From: an uncultured Draconibacterium sp.
GTDB lineage: Bacteria > Bacteroidota > Bacteroidia > Bacteroidales > Prolixibacteraceae
Direction: 5' to 3'
Length of the DNA stretch: 64,000 nucleotides
NCBI RefSeq assembly: GCF_963676735.1
Contig: NZ_OY781464.1
Span: forward strand, 4,249,001 to 4,313,000
Shown: piece after piece, positions 8,541 to 17,314 of the stretch
How positions within the stretch are numbered: position 1 is the stretch's first letter
How the letters are laid out: every line of letters starts with the position of its first letter
Position numbers and translations under genes: made by a program
Notes under the pieces: model-generated
The model's input: only the letters and a program-made list of their open reading frames with translations
Databases searched by the model: none
Told to the model about the DNA's origin: nothing

Positions 8541-10013
8541 TTATTTTACACTCCATTCAACACCGTCCTTGGTGTCTTTTATTTCCACGCCAATTGCACC
8601 TAATTCATCACGAATTTTATCGGCAGTTCCCCAATCTTTATTGGCCTTAGCGTCTTTTCGCAGGTTAATAAGTAACTCAACAGCACCCGCCAAAACTTCG
8701 TTGTTTCCACTTTCTACAGCTCCTTCTTCTTTAAGCCCAAGAATATCAAAAACAACCTTGTTAAAAAAGGCCTTTAAATCCTCCAGATCAGATTGCGAGA
8801 TTTTTTCGGTGCCCGCTTTTACCGAGTTAATCAGTTTAACGCCATCAAAAAGATGGGCAATGGCAATCGGGCTATTCAAATCATCGTTAAGGGCAGCAAA
8901 ACATTTGTCTTTTAAAGCGGCCACATCAATAGTTGAGGTAGCGGAAACAGCTAACTCCTCCAGTGTTTTTAATGCGGTCATCAATCGTTCAAGTCCTTTT
9001 TCTGAGGCCTGAAGTGCCTCATTTGAAAAATCGATGGTACTACGGTAGTGTGCCTGCAAAATAAAAAAGCGAATGGTCATTGGCGAATAGGCCTGCTCCA
9101 GAATTTCGTGCGTGCCGGTAAACAATTCATCGAGGGTGATGAAATTACCAAGTGAGCGCGCCATTTTCTGGCCGTTAATGGTAATCATGTTATTGTGCAT
9201 CCAGTAACGTACTGATTCGGTTCCGCGGCAGGCGGTATTTTGTGCAATCTCACACTCGTGGTGCGGGAAAGTAAGATCCATTCCACCGCCATGAATGTCA
9301 AATTGTTCGCCCAGGTACTTGGTACTCATAGCCGAACACTCGAGGTGCCACCCCGGGAAACCATCGCTCCAGCGCGAAGGCCAGCGCATAATGTGCTCAG
9401 GTGCTGCTTTCTTCCACAAAGCAAAATCAAACGAGTTTTTCTTCTCATCCTGCCCATCCAGCTTGCGGGTATTGGTTTTTATGTCATCGAGGTTCCGCCC
9501 CGAAAGCTTTCCATATTTGTAATCTTCATTGTATTTTTCTACATCAAAATACACCGAACCGTTGGCTTCGTAGGCGTATCCATTTTTCAGAATACCTTCA
9601 ATCACCTGAATTTGTTCGATAATATGACCTGAAGCACGCGGCTCGATACTTGGCGGCGTAACATTAAGGTCATCCATATTCCGGTGAAAAGTATTCATGT
9701 ATTTCTGAACCACTTCCATTGGCTCCAGCTGCTCCAAACGCGCTTTTTTTGCAATGCGGTCTTCGCCAACACCTTCCACTTCATCTTCCAGGTGGCCCAC
9801 ATCGGTAATGTTGCGCACGTAACGCACTTTGTTTCCAAGGAAAGTAAGGTAGCGATACAACAAATCGAAAGTAATAAACGGACGGGCGTGCCCAAGGTGC
9901 GAATTACTGTAAACCGTTGGTCCGCACACGTACAAACCAACACGACCTTCAACCAATGGCTTAAACGCTTCCTTTTTTCGGCTAAGCGTATTGTAAATAT
10001 ATAGTTGACTCAT
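8541..10013 (-). CDS. cysS: Cysteinyl-tRNA synthetase
   Basis: A class I synthetase of 490 residues. It has VGLYVCGPTVYSNSHLGHARPF with the HIGH-type motif HLGH and the zinc-site Cys, WHLECSAMS, HHECEIAQ, and the KMSKS-type loop as KMARSLGN. It attaches cysteine to tRNA(Cys). The length is standard. It is the last of a same-strand run ileS, dksA-like, lspA, cysS, but a 115-base gap with its own -7 box suggests a separate promoter. Confidence 0.96.
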   Translation of the reverse strand: MSQLYIYNTLSRKKEAFKPLVEGRVGLYVCGPTVYSNSHLGHARPFITFDLLYRYLTFLGNKVRYVRNITDVGHLEDEVEGVGEDRIAKKARLEQLEPMEVVQKYMNTFHRNMDDLNVTPPSIEPRASGHIIEQIQVIEGILKNGYAYEANGSVYFDVEKYNEDYKYGKLSGRNLDDIKTNTRKLDGQDEKKNSFDFALWKKAAPEHIMRWPSRWSDGFPGWHLECSAMSTKYLGEQFDIHGGGMDLTFPHHECEIAQNTACRGTESVRYWMHNNMITINGQKMARSLGNFITLDELFTGTHEILEQAYSPMTIRFFILQAHYRSTIDFSNEALQASEKGLERLMTALKTLEELAVSATSTIDVAALKDKCFAALNDDLNSPIAIAHLFDGVKLINSVKAGTEKISQSDLEDLKAFFNKVVFDILGLKEEGAVESGNNEVLAGAVELLINLRKDAKANKDWGTADKIRDELGAIGVEIKDTKDGVEWSVK

Positions 10014-10041
10014 AATTTTTTTTGAAAATCAGATGATGATG

Positions 10042-10049
10042 CAAAGGTA
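10042..10049 (-). promoter_or_regulatory. Possible -7 box for cysS
   Basis: On the minus strand this reads TACCTTTG, a TAnnTTTG match about 29 bases before the cysS ATG. No clear -33 TTTG was found. Confidence 0.45.
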
Positions 10050-10128
10050 AAACAAAATGCCTTATTATAGTGCCAGTTTTGTACCACACGGTAGCTACAA
10101 CAACCCAAATTACCCCTTGCCAAAACAA

Positions 10129-10785
10129 TTATTCCGCCTGGTTGGCTTCGGTACTTTCATTTTGTTTTTTTTGCTCATCGAGCTTGTTAAAATACTTGCG
10201 GTAAAAAATCAGAATAGAAAATATTCCAACTGTTATAGCCGAATCGGCAATGTTGAATACCGGTCTGAAAAAGATAAACGGATTTCCTCCCACCTTTGGC
10301 AACCATTCGGGATAGCGGCCTTCAATTAAAGGAAAATAAAACATATCAACTACCCGACCATGTAAAAAACTGGAGTAACCACCCTCTTCAGGAAACAGGC
10401 TTGCCACCTGCCCATAACTGTGGTTAAAAATTATTCCGTAAAAAAGGCTATCGATAATGTTGCCAATTGCACCGGCAAAAATAAGAGCAATACAAGCAAT
10501 AAACCCAAATGGCACATCTTTCTGTTTTGCCAGTTTAAATAAATACCAGCCAATGGCAATAACGGCAACAATCCGAAAAACACTCAGAAACATTTTACCG
10601 TATTCGCCGGCAAATTCAAATCCAAATGCCATTCCGTTGTTTTCAACAAAATGCAGAATAAACCAATCTTTAAACACCACAATTTCGTCGCCAATTGAAA
10701 GGTTGGTTTTTATCCAGAACTTGAGTACCTGGTCAATAATTAAAATGGAAAATATTATTATCAATGATTTGATTGTACGCGACAT
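10129..10785 (-). CDS. lspA: Lipoprotein signal peptidase (signal peptidase II)
   Basis: The 218-residue inner-membrane protein has four hydrophobic helices and the LspA signatures: ENNGMAFGFEF, the first catalytic Asp in GRVVDMFYFP, and the second in RPVFNIADSAITVG. It removes signal peptides from diacylglyceryl-prolipoproteins such as the SusD, SusE, GH13 and esterase lipoproteins encoded here. It is longer than E. coli LspA (164 residues) because of an insert in the FPEEGGYSSFLHG region and a charged C-terminal tail, both usual in Bacteroidota. It lies 87 bases after the DksA-like gene, probably in the same transcript. Confidence 0.95.
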   Translation of the reverse strand: MSRTIKSLIIIFSILIIDQVLKFWIKTNLSIGDEIVVFKDWFILHFVENNGMAFGFEFAGEYGKMFLSVFRIVAVIAIGWYLFKLAKQKDVPFGFIACIALIFAGAIGNIIDSLFYGIIFNHSYGQVASLFPEEGGYSSFLHGRVVDMFYFPLIEGRYPEWLPKVGGNPFIFFRPVFNIADSAITVGIFSILIFYRKYFNKLDEQKKQNESTEANQAE

Positions 10786-10872
10786 ATCCTTACCCTTTAT
10801 AACAGAAATGCTCTTCGAAAACTTTTAATATGTTTTTCGAAGAGCAAATCCGAATCTTTTTGGTTCTACTTT

Positions 10873-11247
10873 TTATTGTCCCTTTTTCGCATCAATACTT
10901 AGTGTTGCATGAGGAACTGCACGCAGTCTTTCTTTTGAAATTAACTTACCTGTTTCGCGACAAACACCGTATGTTTTATTCTCGATACGAATTAGAGCAG
11001 CTTGTAAATGCTGAATAAATTTTAACTGACGCTGAGCTAATTTTCCGGCTTCCTCTTTAGAAAGGGTAGCTGCGCCTTCTTCTAATACCTTAAATGTTGG
11101 CGATGTATCAGAAATATCATTTCCATCGCCTTGAGTAATCGAATTCTTGTACATGGTATAATCTTCCTGGGCTTTTTCAAGTTTAACCAGAATGATTTTT
11201 TTGAATTCCATCAACTCCTCATCCGTATATCTGTTTTTGTCTCCCAT
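10873..11247 (-). CDS. TraR/DksA family protein
   Basis: The 124-residue protein has a charged N-terminal coiled coil and the C-terminal DksA-type domain TYGVCRETGKLISKERLRAVP at about 92-112. Only one cysteine of the usual four zinc-finger positions remains, a form common in Bacteroidota. DksA-like proteins enter the RNA polymerase secondary channel and modify transcription initiation, often with ppGpp; whether this short form does so is not known. It lies between ileS and lspA on the same strand (gaps of 92 and 87 bases), a widespread Bacteroidota arrangement. Confidence 0.85.
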   Translation of the reverse strand: MGDKNRYTDEELMEFKKIILVKLEKAQEDYTMYKNSITQGDGNDISDTSPTFKVLEEGAATLSKEEAGKLAQRQLKFIQHLQAALIRIENKTYGVCRETGKLISKERLRAVPHATLSIDAKKGQ

Positions 11248-11339
11248 AGTTCTTGGGTTTTTAAGTTCCTCTCAAATGTTTCAACAAGGCCCTAAAATAA
11301 TAAAAAAGTCCATCATTTTAAGTGCCTGTTAACAATTAT

Positions 11340-14300
11340 TTACTTCACTTTTTCCACCTCAATTTGCGCCATCACATCTTTGTCGATTTCTACCTCATTC
11401 GATTTTGCAGCATCAACCTTATCAGTCAACTCCAGGGCATCGGCAAGTGTTTGTGCACAAATGTATTCTTTGTGGTTTTCAACGGCCTGATTGTATTCGT
11501 CATGTTTTAAAACAGTGAGCTTAATCCGGTCGGTTACTTCAAAGCCACTTTCCTTCCGCAGGTTCTGTATTTTATTAATAAACTCGCGGGCAATTCCTTC
11601 CTGTTTCAACTCTTCCGAAACATTTATATCCAGGGCAATAGTCATCTGACCTTCAGTGGCTACGGTCCATCCCGGAATATCTTCGGTTTGAATTTCAACA
11701 TCGTCTAACGACAACATAATCTTTTCATCACCCAATGTTAACTCATATTCTCCGGTACTTTCAAAAGCCGAAATCGCGGTCTGATCCAACTGATTTACCG
11801 CCCCGGCAATTTGTTTCATCATTTTACCGTATTTCGGGCCAAGTGCTTTAAAATTCGGTTTAATTTTCTTTTTAATCACTCCGGCCGTATCGGTTAAGAA
11901 CTCCACTTCTTTAACGTTAACTTCTGCTAAAATGATATTTGAAACTGCTTCAAATTGCTCTTTAAAATGCGGATTTAATACCGGCACCATAATTTTACCT
12001 AAGGGCTGGCGTACTTTCAGCTTCTCTTTTCGGCGCAGGGCCAAAATCATTGATGAAGCTTTTTGCGCTATGGCCATTTTTTCTTCCAGGTCTTTGTCAA
12101 TTAAGTTATTATCGTAAACCGGGAAATTATCGAGATGTACACTCAGGTCGCTTGCCTTTCCGGTAACTTTATTTAAATCGTTGAAAAGCAAGTCGGCGTA
12201 AAATGGTGCGATTGGCGCCATTAATTTTGCAACAGCTTCCAAGCAAGTGTAAAGCGTTTGGTAAGCCGAAACTTTATCTGTAGAATACTCTCCACCCCAG
12301 TAGCGTTTACGGCTTAGGCGAACAAACCAGTTACTCAGGTTTTCGCTTACAAATTCCGAAATAGCACGGCCTGCGCGGGTTGGTTCATAGTTTTCGTAGC
12401 TTTCGCCAACCTCTTTTATCAGCGAGTTCAGCAAGGAAATAATCCAGCGGTCAATCTCAGGACGTTTCTCAACGGGGATTTCTTCTTCGGCATATTTAAA
12501 GCCATCAACATTGGCATACAATGCGAAGAAATTGTAAGTATTATAAAGTGTTCCGAAGAACTTACGTTTTACTTCTTCCACCCCGTCGATATCAAATTTA
12601 AGGTTATCCCAGGGTTGCGCATTGGTAATCATGTACCAGCGCAGTGGGTCGGAGCCATATTTATCAATGGTATCAAACGGATCGACAGCGTTACCCAAGC
12701 GTTTCGACATTTTCACGCCGTTTTTGTCGAGTACCAAACCGTTTGAAATAATATTTTTAAATGCTACCGATTCATCAATCATGGTGGCAATGGCATGCAG
12801 GGTAAAGAACCAACCACGGGTTTGGTCTACACCTTCGGCAATAAAATCGGCCGGGAACACATCTTTAAACTTGTCCTTCCATTGGAAAGGATAGTGGCGC
12901 TGCGCGTAAGGCATGGCACCCGAGTCGAACCAAACATCAATAAGATCGGCTTCGCGCTCCATTTTTTGCCCTGATGGAGACACCAGAATAATATTATCGA
13001 CATGCGATTTATGCAGGTCAACCCGGTTGTAATTATCTTTGCTGTAATCGCCAACTTTAAATTCGGCAAAGGGATTTTCCGACATAAATCCGGCTTCAAC
13101 CGCTTTGTCTATTTCGGCCATTAATTCTTCCATCGACCCGATACAAATCTCTTCTGATCCATCTTCTGTTCTCCAGATTGGCAGCGGTGTGCCCCAAAAA
13201 CGCGAACGGCTAAGGTTCCAGTCCACCAGGTTCTCCAGCCAATTGCCAAAACGCCCGGTTCCGGTTGATTTGGGTTTCCAGTTGATGGTGTTGTTTAAGG
13301 CCACCATTTTATCTTTAACGGCTGTTGATTTTATAAACCACGAGTCGAGCGGGTAATACAATACCGGTTTATCGGTTCGCCAGCAGTGCGGATAACTATG
13401 CACATGCTTTTCAATTTTGAAAGCTTTGTTCTGCTGTTTCAACATTACTGCAATGTCAACATCAACGGTAGCAGCATCTTCTTCCAGCTTGTCGTCGTAT
13501 TCGTTTTTCACCGAACGGCCGGCAAAATCATGATAGGTTTCAGTATTTACATACTTTTCTACAAACTCAGGATCAAGATCGATGGTTGGATAAAATCGTC
13601 CTTTCCGATCAACCAGTGCCTGGCGTTTTCCTTCGGTATCAACCACCACCAGTGGCGAAATGCCGTGTTGTTTGGCCACGCGGTCATCGTCGGCACCAAA
13701 AGTAGGTGCAATGTGTACGATTCCGGTACCGTCCTCAATGGTTACAAAGTCGCCGGTAATTACTTCAAAAGCTTTGCCCTCGGGCCTTACCCAATCTATC
13801 AGTTGTTCGTATTGCACACCTTTTAACCGCTCGCCGGTGTATTCGGCCAATACTTTAAAAGGTATTTTTTTATCACCGGGTTTATAATCTTCCAGGGCCA
13901 GCCCTGCATTTTTCGAATTGAAATAAACCGGGAAAAGGTCTTTTGCCAAAATTAAAGTAACAGGATCGCCGGTGTATGGATTAAACGACTGAACTTTTAC
14001 ATAGTTGATGTTCGGTCCCACACAAAGTGCCGTGTTCGATGGCAATGTCCATGGCGTGGTTGTCCATGCCAGGAAATACAAATCGGTTTCAACTCCTTCA
14101 AAAAGGAATTCCGATTTTTCGTTGCGCAAAGCCTTAAACTGGGCAATTGCTGTGGTGTCTTTAACATCGCGGTAGCAACCCGGCTGGTTCAGCTCGTGCG
14201 AGCTTAAACCTGTTCCGGCAGCCGGCGAGTAGGGCTGAATGGTGTAGCCTTTATACAACAATCCTTTTTGGTAGATTTGTTTCAGCAACCACCATACCGA

Positions 14301-14777
14301 TTCAATGTATTGGTTGTCGTAGGTTACATACGGATCGTCCATATTTACCCAGTACCCCATTTTTCGGGTCAGCTCTTCCCACTCGCGGGTGTATTTCATC
14401 ACCTCTTTGCGGCAGGCATCGCTGTATTCTTCAACGGTAATTTTCTTACCTATATCATCTTTTGTAATGTTCAGCGCTTTTTCAACGCTTAATTCCACCG
14501 GCAAACCGTGTGTGTCCCAACCGGCTTTACGGTGCACACGAAAACCTTTCATGGTTTTGTAACGGCAGAAAATATCTTTAATGGCACGCGCCATCACGTG
14601 GTGAATACCGGGCATTCCGTTTGCCGATGGCGGTCCTTCGTAAAATACAAATGTTTCTTGTCCTTCGCGGGTTGAAATACTTTTATGAAAAGTATCGTCA
14701 TTTTCCCAACGTTCAAGTACGTCCTTGTTTATCTGTGCTAAATCTAACTGCTTATATTCCTGAAATTTATTACTCAT
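11340..14777 (-). CDS. ileS: Isoleucyl-tRNA synthetase, eukaryote-like (type 2)
   Basis: The class I synthetase of 1145 residues is longer than E. coli IleRS and has the type-2 form: GPPSANGMPGIHHVMAR as the HIGH region, the GWDTHGLPVE motif, the editing-domain segment around LAWTTTPWTLPSNTAL, and the KMSKRLGNAVDP loop. No C-terminal zinc-finger Cys cluster of the bacterial type 1 enzyme is present. Type-2 enzymes are often less sensitive to mupirocin; that is family knowledge, not shown here. It is the first gene of the same-strand run through cysS. Confidence 0.95.
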   Translation of the reverse strand: MSNKFQEYKQLDLAQINKDVLERWENDDTFHKSISTREGQETFVFYEGPPSANGMPGIHHVMARAIKDIFCRYKTMKGFRVHRKAGWDTHGLPVELSVEKALNITKDDIGKKITVEEYSDACRKEVMKYTREWEELTRKMGYWVNMDDPYVTYDNQYIESVWWLLKQIYQKGLLYKGYTIQPYSPAAGTGLSSHELNQPGCYRDVKDTTAIAQFKALRNEKSEFLFEGVETDLYFLAWTTTPWTLPSNTALCVGPNINYVKVQSFNPYTGDPVTLILAKDLFPVYFNSKNAGLALEDYKPGDKKIPFKVLAEYTGERLKGVQYEQLIDWVRPEGKAFEVITGDFVTIEDGTGIVHIAPTFGADDDRVAKQHGISPLVVVDTEGKRQALVDRKGRFYPTIDLDPEFVEKYVNTETYHDFAGRSVKNEYDDKLEEDAATVDVDIAVMLKQQNKAFKIEKHVHSYPHCWRTDKPVLYYPLDSWFIKSTAVKDKMVALNNTINWKPKSTGTGRFGNWLENLVDWNLSRSRFWGTPLPIWRTEDGSEEICIGSMEELMAEIDKAVEAGFMSENPFAEFKVGDYSKDNYNRVDLHKSHVDNIILVSPSGQKMEREADLIDVWFDSGAMPYAQRHYPFQWKDKFKDVFPADFIAEGVDQTRGWFFTLHAIATMIDESVAFKNIISNGLVLDKNGVKMSKRLGNAVDPFDTIDKYGSDPLRWYMITNAQPWDNLKFDIDGVEEVKRKFFGTLYNTYNFFALYANVDGFKYAEEEIPVEKRPEIDRWIISLLNSLIKEVGESYENYEPTRAGRAISEFVSENLSNWFVRLSRKRYWGGEYSTDKVSAYQTLYTCLEAVAKLMAPIAPFYADLLFNDLNKVTGKASDLSVHLDNFPVYDNNLIDKDLEEKMAIAQKASSMILALRRKEKLKVRQPLGKIMVPVLNPHFKEQFEAVSNIILAEVNVKEVEFLTDTAGVIKKKIKPNFKALGPKYGKMMKQIAGAVNQLDQTAISAFESTGEYELTLGDEKIMLSLDDVEIQTEDIPGWTVATEGQMTIALDINVSEELKQEGIAREFINKIQNLRKESGFEVTDRIKLTVLKHDEYNQAVENHKEYICAQTLADALELTDKVDAAKSNEVEIDKDVMAQIEVEKVK

Positions 14778-14814
14778 AAGAACACCTTATAATCCACTGA
14801 TTTTAAAAAACATG

Positions 14815-14822
14815 CAAATATA
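14815..14822 (-). promoter_or_regulatory. Possible -7 box for ileS
   Basis: Minus-strand TATATTTG, a TAnnTTTG match about 38 bases before the ileS ATG. No -33 match was seen. Confidence 0.4.
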
Positions 14823-14961
14823 GAAAAATTTTGATGGGTGGCGAGGATGATTCCGACCTTAATTAAAACGGACTAAAAAGCTAATATCAACTAATTTACC
14901 TTACAGCCCAACGCTTTTTATAAGTTGCTTACACAGTTGTTTAAATTACTGACTAATAGCG

Positions 14962-15079
14962 TCCTGTTAACTTTTATGGCGTCCTGTACCATTTGCATCA
15001 CATCCTGTTACCTTTTTTTCTAATCCTGTTAAGTTTTTGGGCGTCCTGTTAAACAGGATTCAGGATTTTTGTAACAGGA
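14962..15079. repeat. Helically phased TCCTGT repeats with inverted ACAGGA copies
   Basis: TCCTGT begins at 14962, 14982, 15003, 15024 and 15044, that is every 20, 21, 21 and 20 bases. ACAGGA, its reverse complement, follows at 15053 and 15074, again 21 apart, with a variant TCAGGA at 15060. Most copies extend to TCCTGTTA. Two-turn spacing places all direct copies on one face of the helix. Isolated copies occur at 20007 (ACAGGA) and 20070 (TCCTGT) in the next large gap. The function is unknown. Confidence 0.7.
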
Positions 15080-15262
15080 TAGGAGAAATGGGTACAGGGA
15101 GGCGCATCCAATTACTGAGGCAACCCCCTCATATCCTTCCAACTTTAAATTCCTACACCAAGTTTAATAAATGTTTCAGACAGAAAATACTTTTTCCTAT
15201 AGCTGAAAAAGTATTCAAAAAAGCCACCGCTGACGATAAAAAGCTAAACATAAATTCGTTGT

Positions 15263-15358
15263 ATTGAAAAAACGAAAAGGTTATTTTTTGATCCCGATAA
15301 ATCGGGAGTTTCTTTTGATCGTATGCAAAAGGTACTGCCCGTCTGGCATGAAGACAAA
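15263..15358 (-). repeat. Dispersed intergenic repeat, copy A
   Basis: About 96 bases closely similar to 20411-20501. The shared core includes CTGCCCGTCTGGCATGAAGA and the flanking TTTTGATCG.ATGCAAAAG. On the minus strand both copies keep a short frame reading FMPDGQ(Y/F)LLH(T/S)IKRN. Copy A also holds a small CCCGATAAATCGGG hairpin, and a near-palindrome (CGTATTA...TAATACG, 15365-15384) follows it. Confidence 0.75.
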
Positions 15359-15455
15359 TTCACCCGTATTAATTAACTAATACGATTTGTGGTTCTGTTT
15401 AAATACAACTCTATACTTGTAACTTACTTTAACCAACTTCAAATCAAATAAAGAA

Positions 15456-15489
15456 AAAGCCGCTTTACCGGGAAAGATAAAGCGGCTTT
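15456..15489 (-). terminator. Strong hairpin terminator
   Basis: AAAGCCGCTTTA (15456-15467) and TAAAGCGGCTTT (15478-15489) form a perfect 12-bp stem with a 10-base loop. On the minus strand it is followed by TTCTTTATTT, so it ends transcripts coming from the CBM48 gene or from a small RNA in 15490-15667. Confidence 0.75.
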
Positions 15490-15510
15490 GGTGGAATACC
15501 TTATGAAGAT

Positions 15511-15594
15511 GCCCGATTAAAACCGGGTCTTACTATTTTTTGCAATCTATAGCGAAGCTAAGCAGCCGTTTTGCATCCCTTTGGGAAATCGGGC
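15511..15594. ncRNA. Candidate structured RNA in the CBM48 3' region
   Basis: Nested inverted repeats: GCCCGATT (15511-15518) with AATCGGGC (15587-15594), TGCAA (15541-15545) with TTGCA (15571-15575), and TAGC (15550-15553) with GCTA (15557-15560). On the minus strand it lies just before the terminator at 15489, so it may be a 3'UTR-derived small RNA. There is no family match I can name, and the helices are short enough that chance is possible. Confidence 0.3.
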
Positions 15595-15613
15595 GTAACA
15601 AAACACCGAACTT

Positions 15614-15629
15614 AGTTTCTCGAGAAACT
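15614..15629. repeat. 16-base perfect palindrome
   Basis: AGTTTCTCGAGAAACT is its own reverse complement. It lies 39 bases beyond the CBM48 stop. It could be a protein-binding site or part of a transcript fold. Confidence 0.4.
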
Positions 15630-15667
15630 GTATTCTCTTACCACAGATCCGTTTTTTAATGCTTTTA

Positions 15668-15982
15668 TTAATTCAGGTCGAGAACCGAATTAAATTCACC
15701 CTCAACAATACCGTTTGGAGCAGTACTGTCGGCTTCAGTTTCGTTTTCCCAAACCGAACCATCAATTAAATATTTAAACTGGTAGGCTTTACCGGTTTCA
15801 AGGTTCAGCGTTTGTGTAAAATCACCACTTTTCAGTTTTTTCATTGGCTCAACTTCTTCACTCCAGCCGTTAAATTCTCCAACAATTTTAACAGTTTCGG
15901 CGTTTGGCGCATCAGCTTTGGCCACACGGAAAGAAACTTTACACTCGGGTTTACTTTTCAAATATTGTTTTTTAATACTCAT
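15668..15982 (-). CDS. Stand-alone CBM48/AMPK-type glycogen-binding domain protein
   Basis: The 104-residue protein consists almost entirely of one early-set domain: VKIVGEFNGW, LKSGDFTQTLNL, YQFKYLIDGSVW and NGIVEGEFNSVLDL match the carbohydrate-binding module 48 found at the N-terminus of branching and debranching enzymes and in AMPK beta. The tryptophan of FNGW and the W of DGSVW are the usual sugar-stacking positions. There is no signal peptide, so it is cytoplasmic. No enzyme domain is attached; it may bind glycogen or modulate a partner enzyme encoded elsewhere. Start: ATG with MSIKKQYLKSK before the domain. Confidence 0.85.
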   Translation of the reverse strand: MSIKKQYLKSKPECKVSFRVAKADAPNAETVKIVGEFNGWSEEVEPMKKLKSGDFTQTLNLETGKAYQFKYLIDGSVWENETEADSTAPNGIVEGEFNSVLDLN

Positions 15983-16384
15983 AATTCAATTTTTTATGAA
16001 ACAGAATCTGCCAGCGGAAATGCAGGTAAGAAAAAATCAGGAAGAATTCGCATCCGGCGCCTGACGAGAATTCAAAATTCATTTAACTACCAAACAAAGC
16101 CGATTAAGCGATCTGAATCGTTTTTGTTATTAATTTCAAATTTTGTTTTAGCTCTTACTGGTTTGGATTTGAACGTTTATCAATTTGTAAATCAAATATA
16201 TGGCATTAACATTAATTAACACCTTGATGAGAATTTATTTAGCCGGAGATTTAACACACTGATAAAATTAAAAACTCTAAGTATCTTCTTGTAAATCAGA
16301 CGCATTGGGACAAACCTCAACGTTTACAGGCTCTGTTGTACGCTATATCTGTTAAAAATAGCGGTAGTTAAAACTAAGCAAATG
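15983..16384. other. 402-base intergenic region, nothing recognised
   Basis: Between the CBM48 gene and the BtpA-family gene. It is AT-rich, with no palindrome, repeat copy or convincing frame that I can support; it presumably contains the CBM48 promoter. Confidence 0.5.
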
Positions 16385-17179
16385 CTAGCTTTTCGCGCGC
16401 AATAAATTAACTTTTTGCATGAATGTTTTTACACGCGCCGAATCAATCGTGTTTTGCCATTGCCCATTGCACTTAAACGACGACCCTACTATAAAAGCAT
16501 CAGCATAGGGCCAGTAATCTTCAATATTTTTGCTATCCAATCCGGAGCCAATAATAAGGGGAAGCTTTGTACTTTCCTTTACCTCCACAACATCATCAAG
16601 CGAGGCCTGCATTCCTGTTGCATTTCCGGTAACAATTACACCATCGCTAAGGAAAAATTCGGCTGCCCGAGCCATTTCAGCAACCGACACATCAGCAGAA
16701 ACTGCATGGGAAGAGTGTTTCTTTTTTATATCGGTCCATATTTTTATGTTTCCGGCTCCAATTTTCTTACGGTACCGCAACAGTTCTCCGGCATCGCTGT
16801 TCATCATTCCTTCATCGGCGAGGTGCCCAAAAACAAAACCTTCGGCACGAATAAAATCAAGTCCAGCCGCCATGGCTACTGCCAGTGCCTGTTTATTTGC
16901 GCCGGCCAGAATTTGTATTCCCAATGGCAATCCAACTTCCTGTTTAATTTTTTGGGCAACCACTGTCATGCTTGCAACAATTTCGGGCCCAACAGTACGA
17001 TTCAGGTACGGCCGATCATGCATATTCTCAATCATAATGGCAGCCACTCCACCCTTTGCCAATTTTCTGGCATCTTCTACAGCGTCATTAATTATTACGT
17101 TTATTGCCACGCTGTTTTTGGGTGTTCCGGGCAGGGCAGCCACATGCACCATCCCTATTATTGTTTTATTCAATTGCAT
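16385..17179 (-). CDS. BtpA/SgcQ family TIM-barrel protein
   Basis: The 264-residue protein matches the BtpA/SgcQ family throughout: IIGMVHVAALPGTP at the start, GGVAAIMIENMHDRPY, LGIQILAGANKQALAVA, FIRAEGFVFGHLADEG, WTDIKKKHSSHA, DGVIVTGNATG and PLIIGSGLDSKNI. BtpA in cyanobacteria is needed for photosystem I accumulation, while SgcQ lies in an E. coli sugar operon; the reaction is unknown for both, and the fold suggests a sugar- or phosphate-binding enzyme. The gene is divergent from a DUF1080 lipoprotein gene (135 bases between starts). The family call is firm, the function open. Confidence 0.88.
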   Translation of the reverse strand: MQLNKTIIGMVHVAALPGTPKNSVAINVIINDAVEDARKLAKGGVAAIMIENMHDRPYLNRTVGPEIVASMTVVAQKIKQEVGLPLGIQILAGANKQALAVAMAAGLDFIRAEGFVFGHLADEGMMNSDAGELLRYRKKIGAGNIKIWTDIKKKHSSHAVSADVSVAEMARAAEFFLSDGVIVTGNATGMQASLDDVVEVKESTKLPLIIGSGLDSKNIEDYWPYADAFIVGSSFKCNGQWQNTIDSARVKTFMQKVNLLRAKS

Positions 17180-17314
17180 TGTTGATGTGTTTTATGCTTA
17201 TAAAGTTAAATGAAAACAACGAACTTATTTCAAGGCCATTAAAAAGAAAGTTGACTTCTTTTTGTTTGCGGCAGAATTTGTACTTTTACGCTTACAACCT
17301 AAATCAATATTTTA

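Larger units (their letters stand above)
14778..15667. other. 890-base gene-free region
   Basis: No coding frame here looks real. The region holds the phased TCCTGT array, dispersed repeat copy A, a strong minus-strand terminator and a nested inverted-repeat element, each listed separately. It is the repeat-richest part of the window. Confidence 0.6.

Noticed and set aside
8491..9012. Plus-strand 173-codon frame over the end of cysS
   Set aside because: It is antisense to a clear synthetase gene, is serine-rich and has no domain or signal; a shadow frame.
14962..15079. CRISPR array
   Set aside because: The repeated word is only 6-8 bases with a 20-21 base period, orientation flips at the end, and there are no cas genes.
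16415..17213. Two long plus-strand frames opposite the BtpA-family gene
   Set aside because: The minus-strand protein matches a known family over its full length; the plus-strand frames show no recognisable motif.
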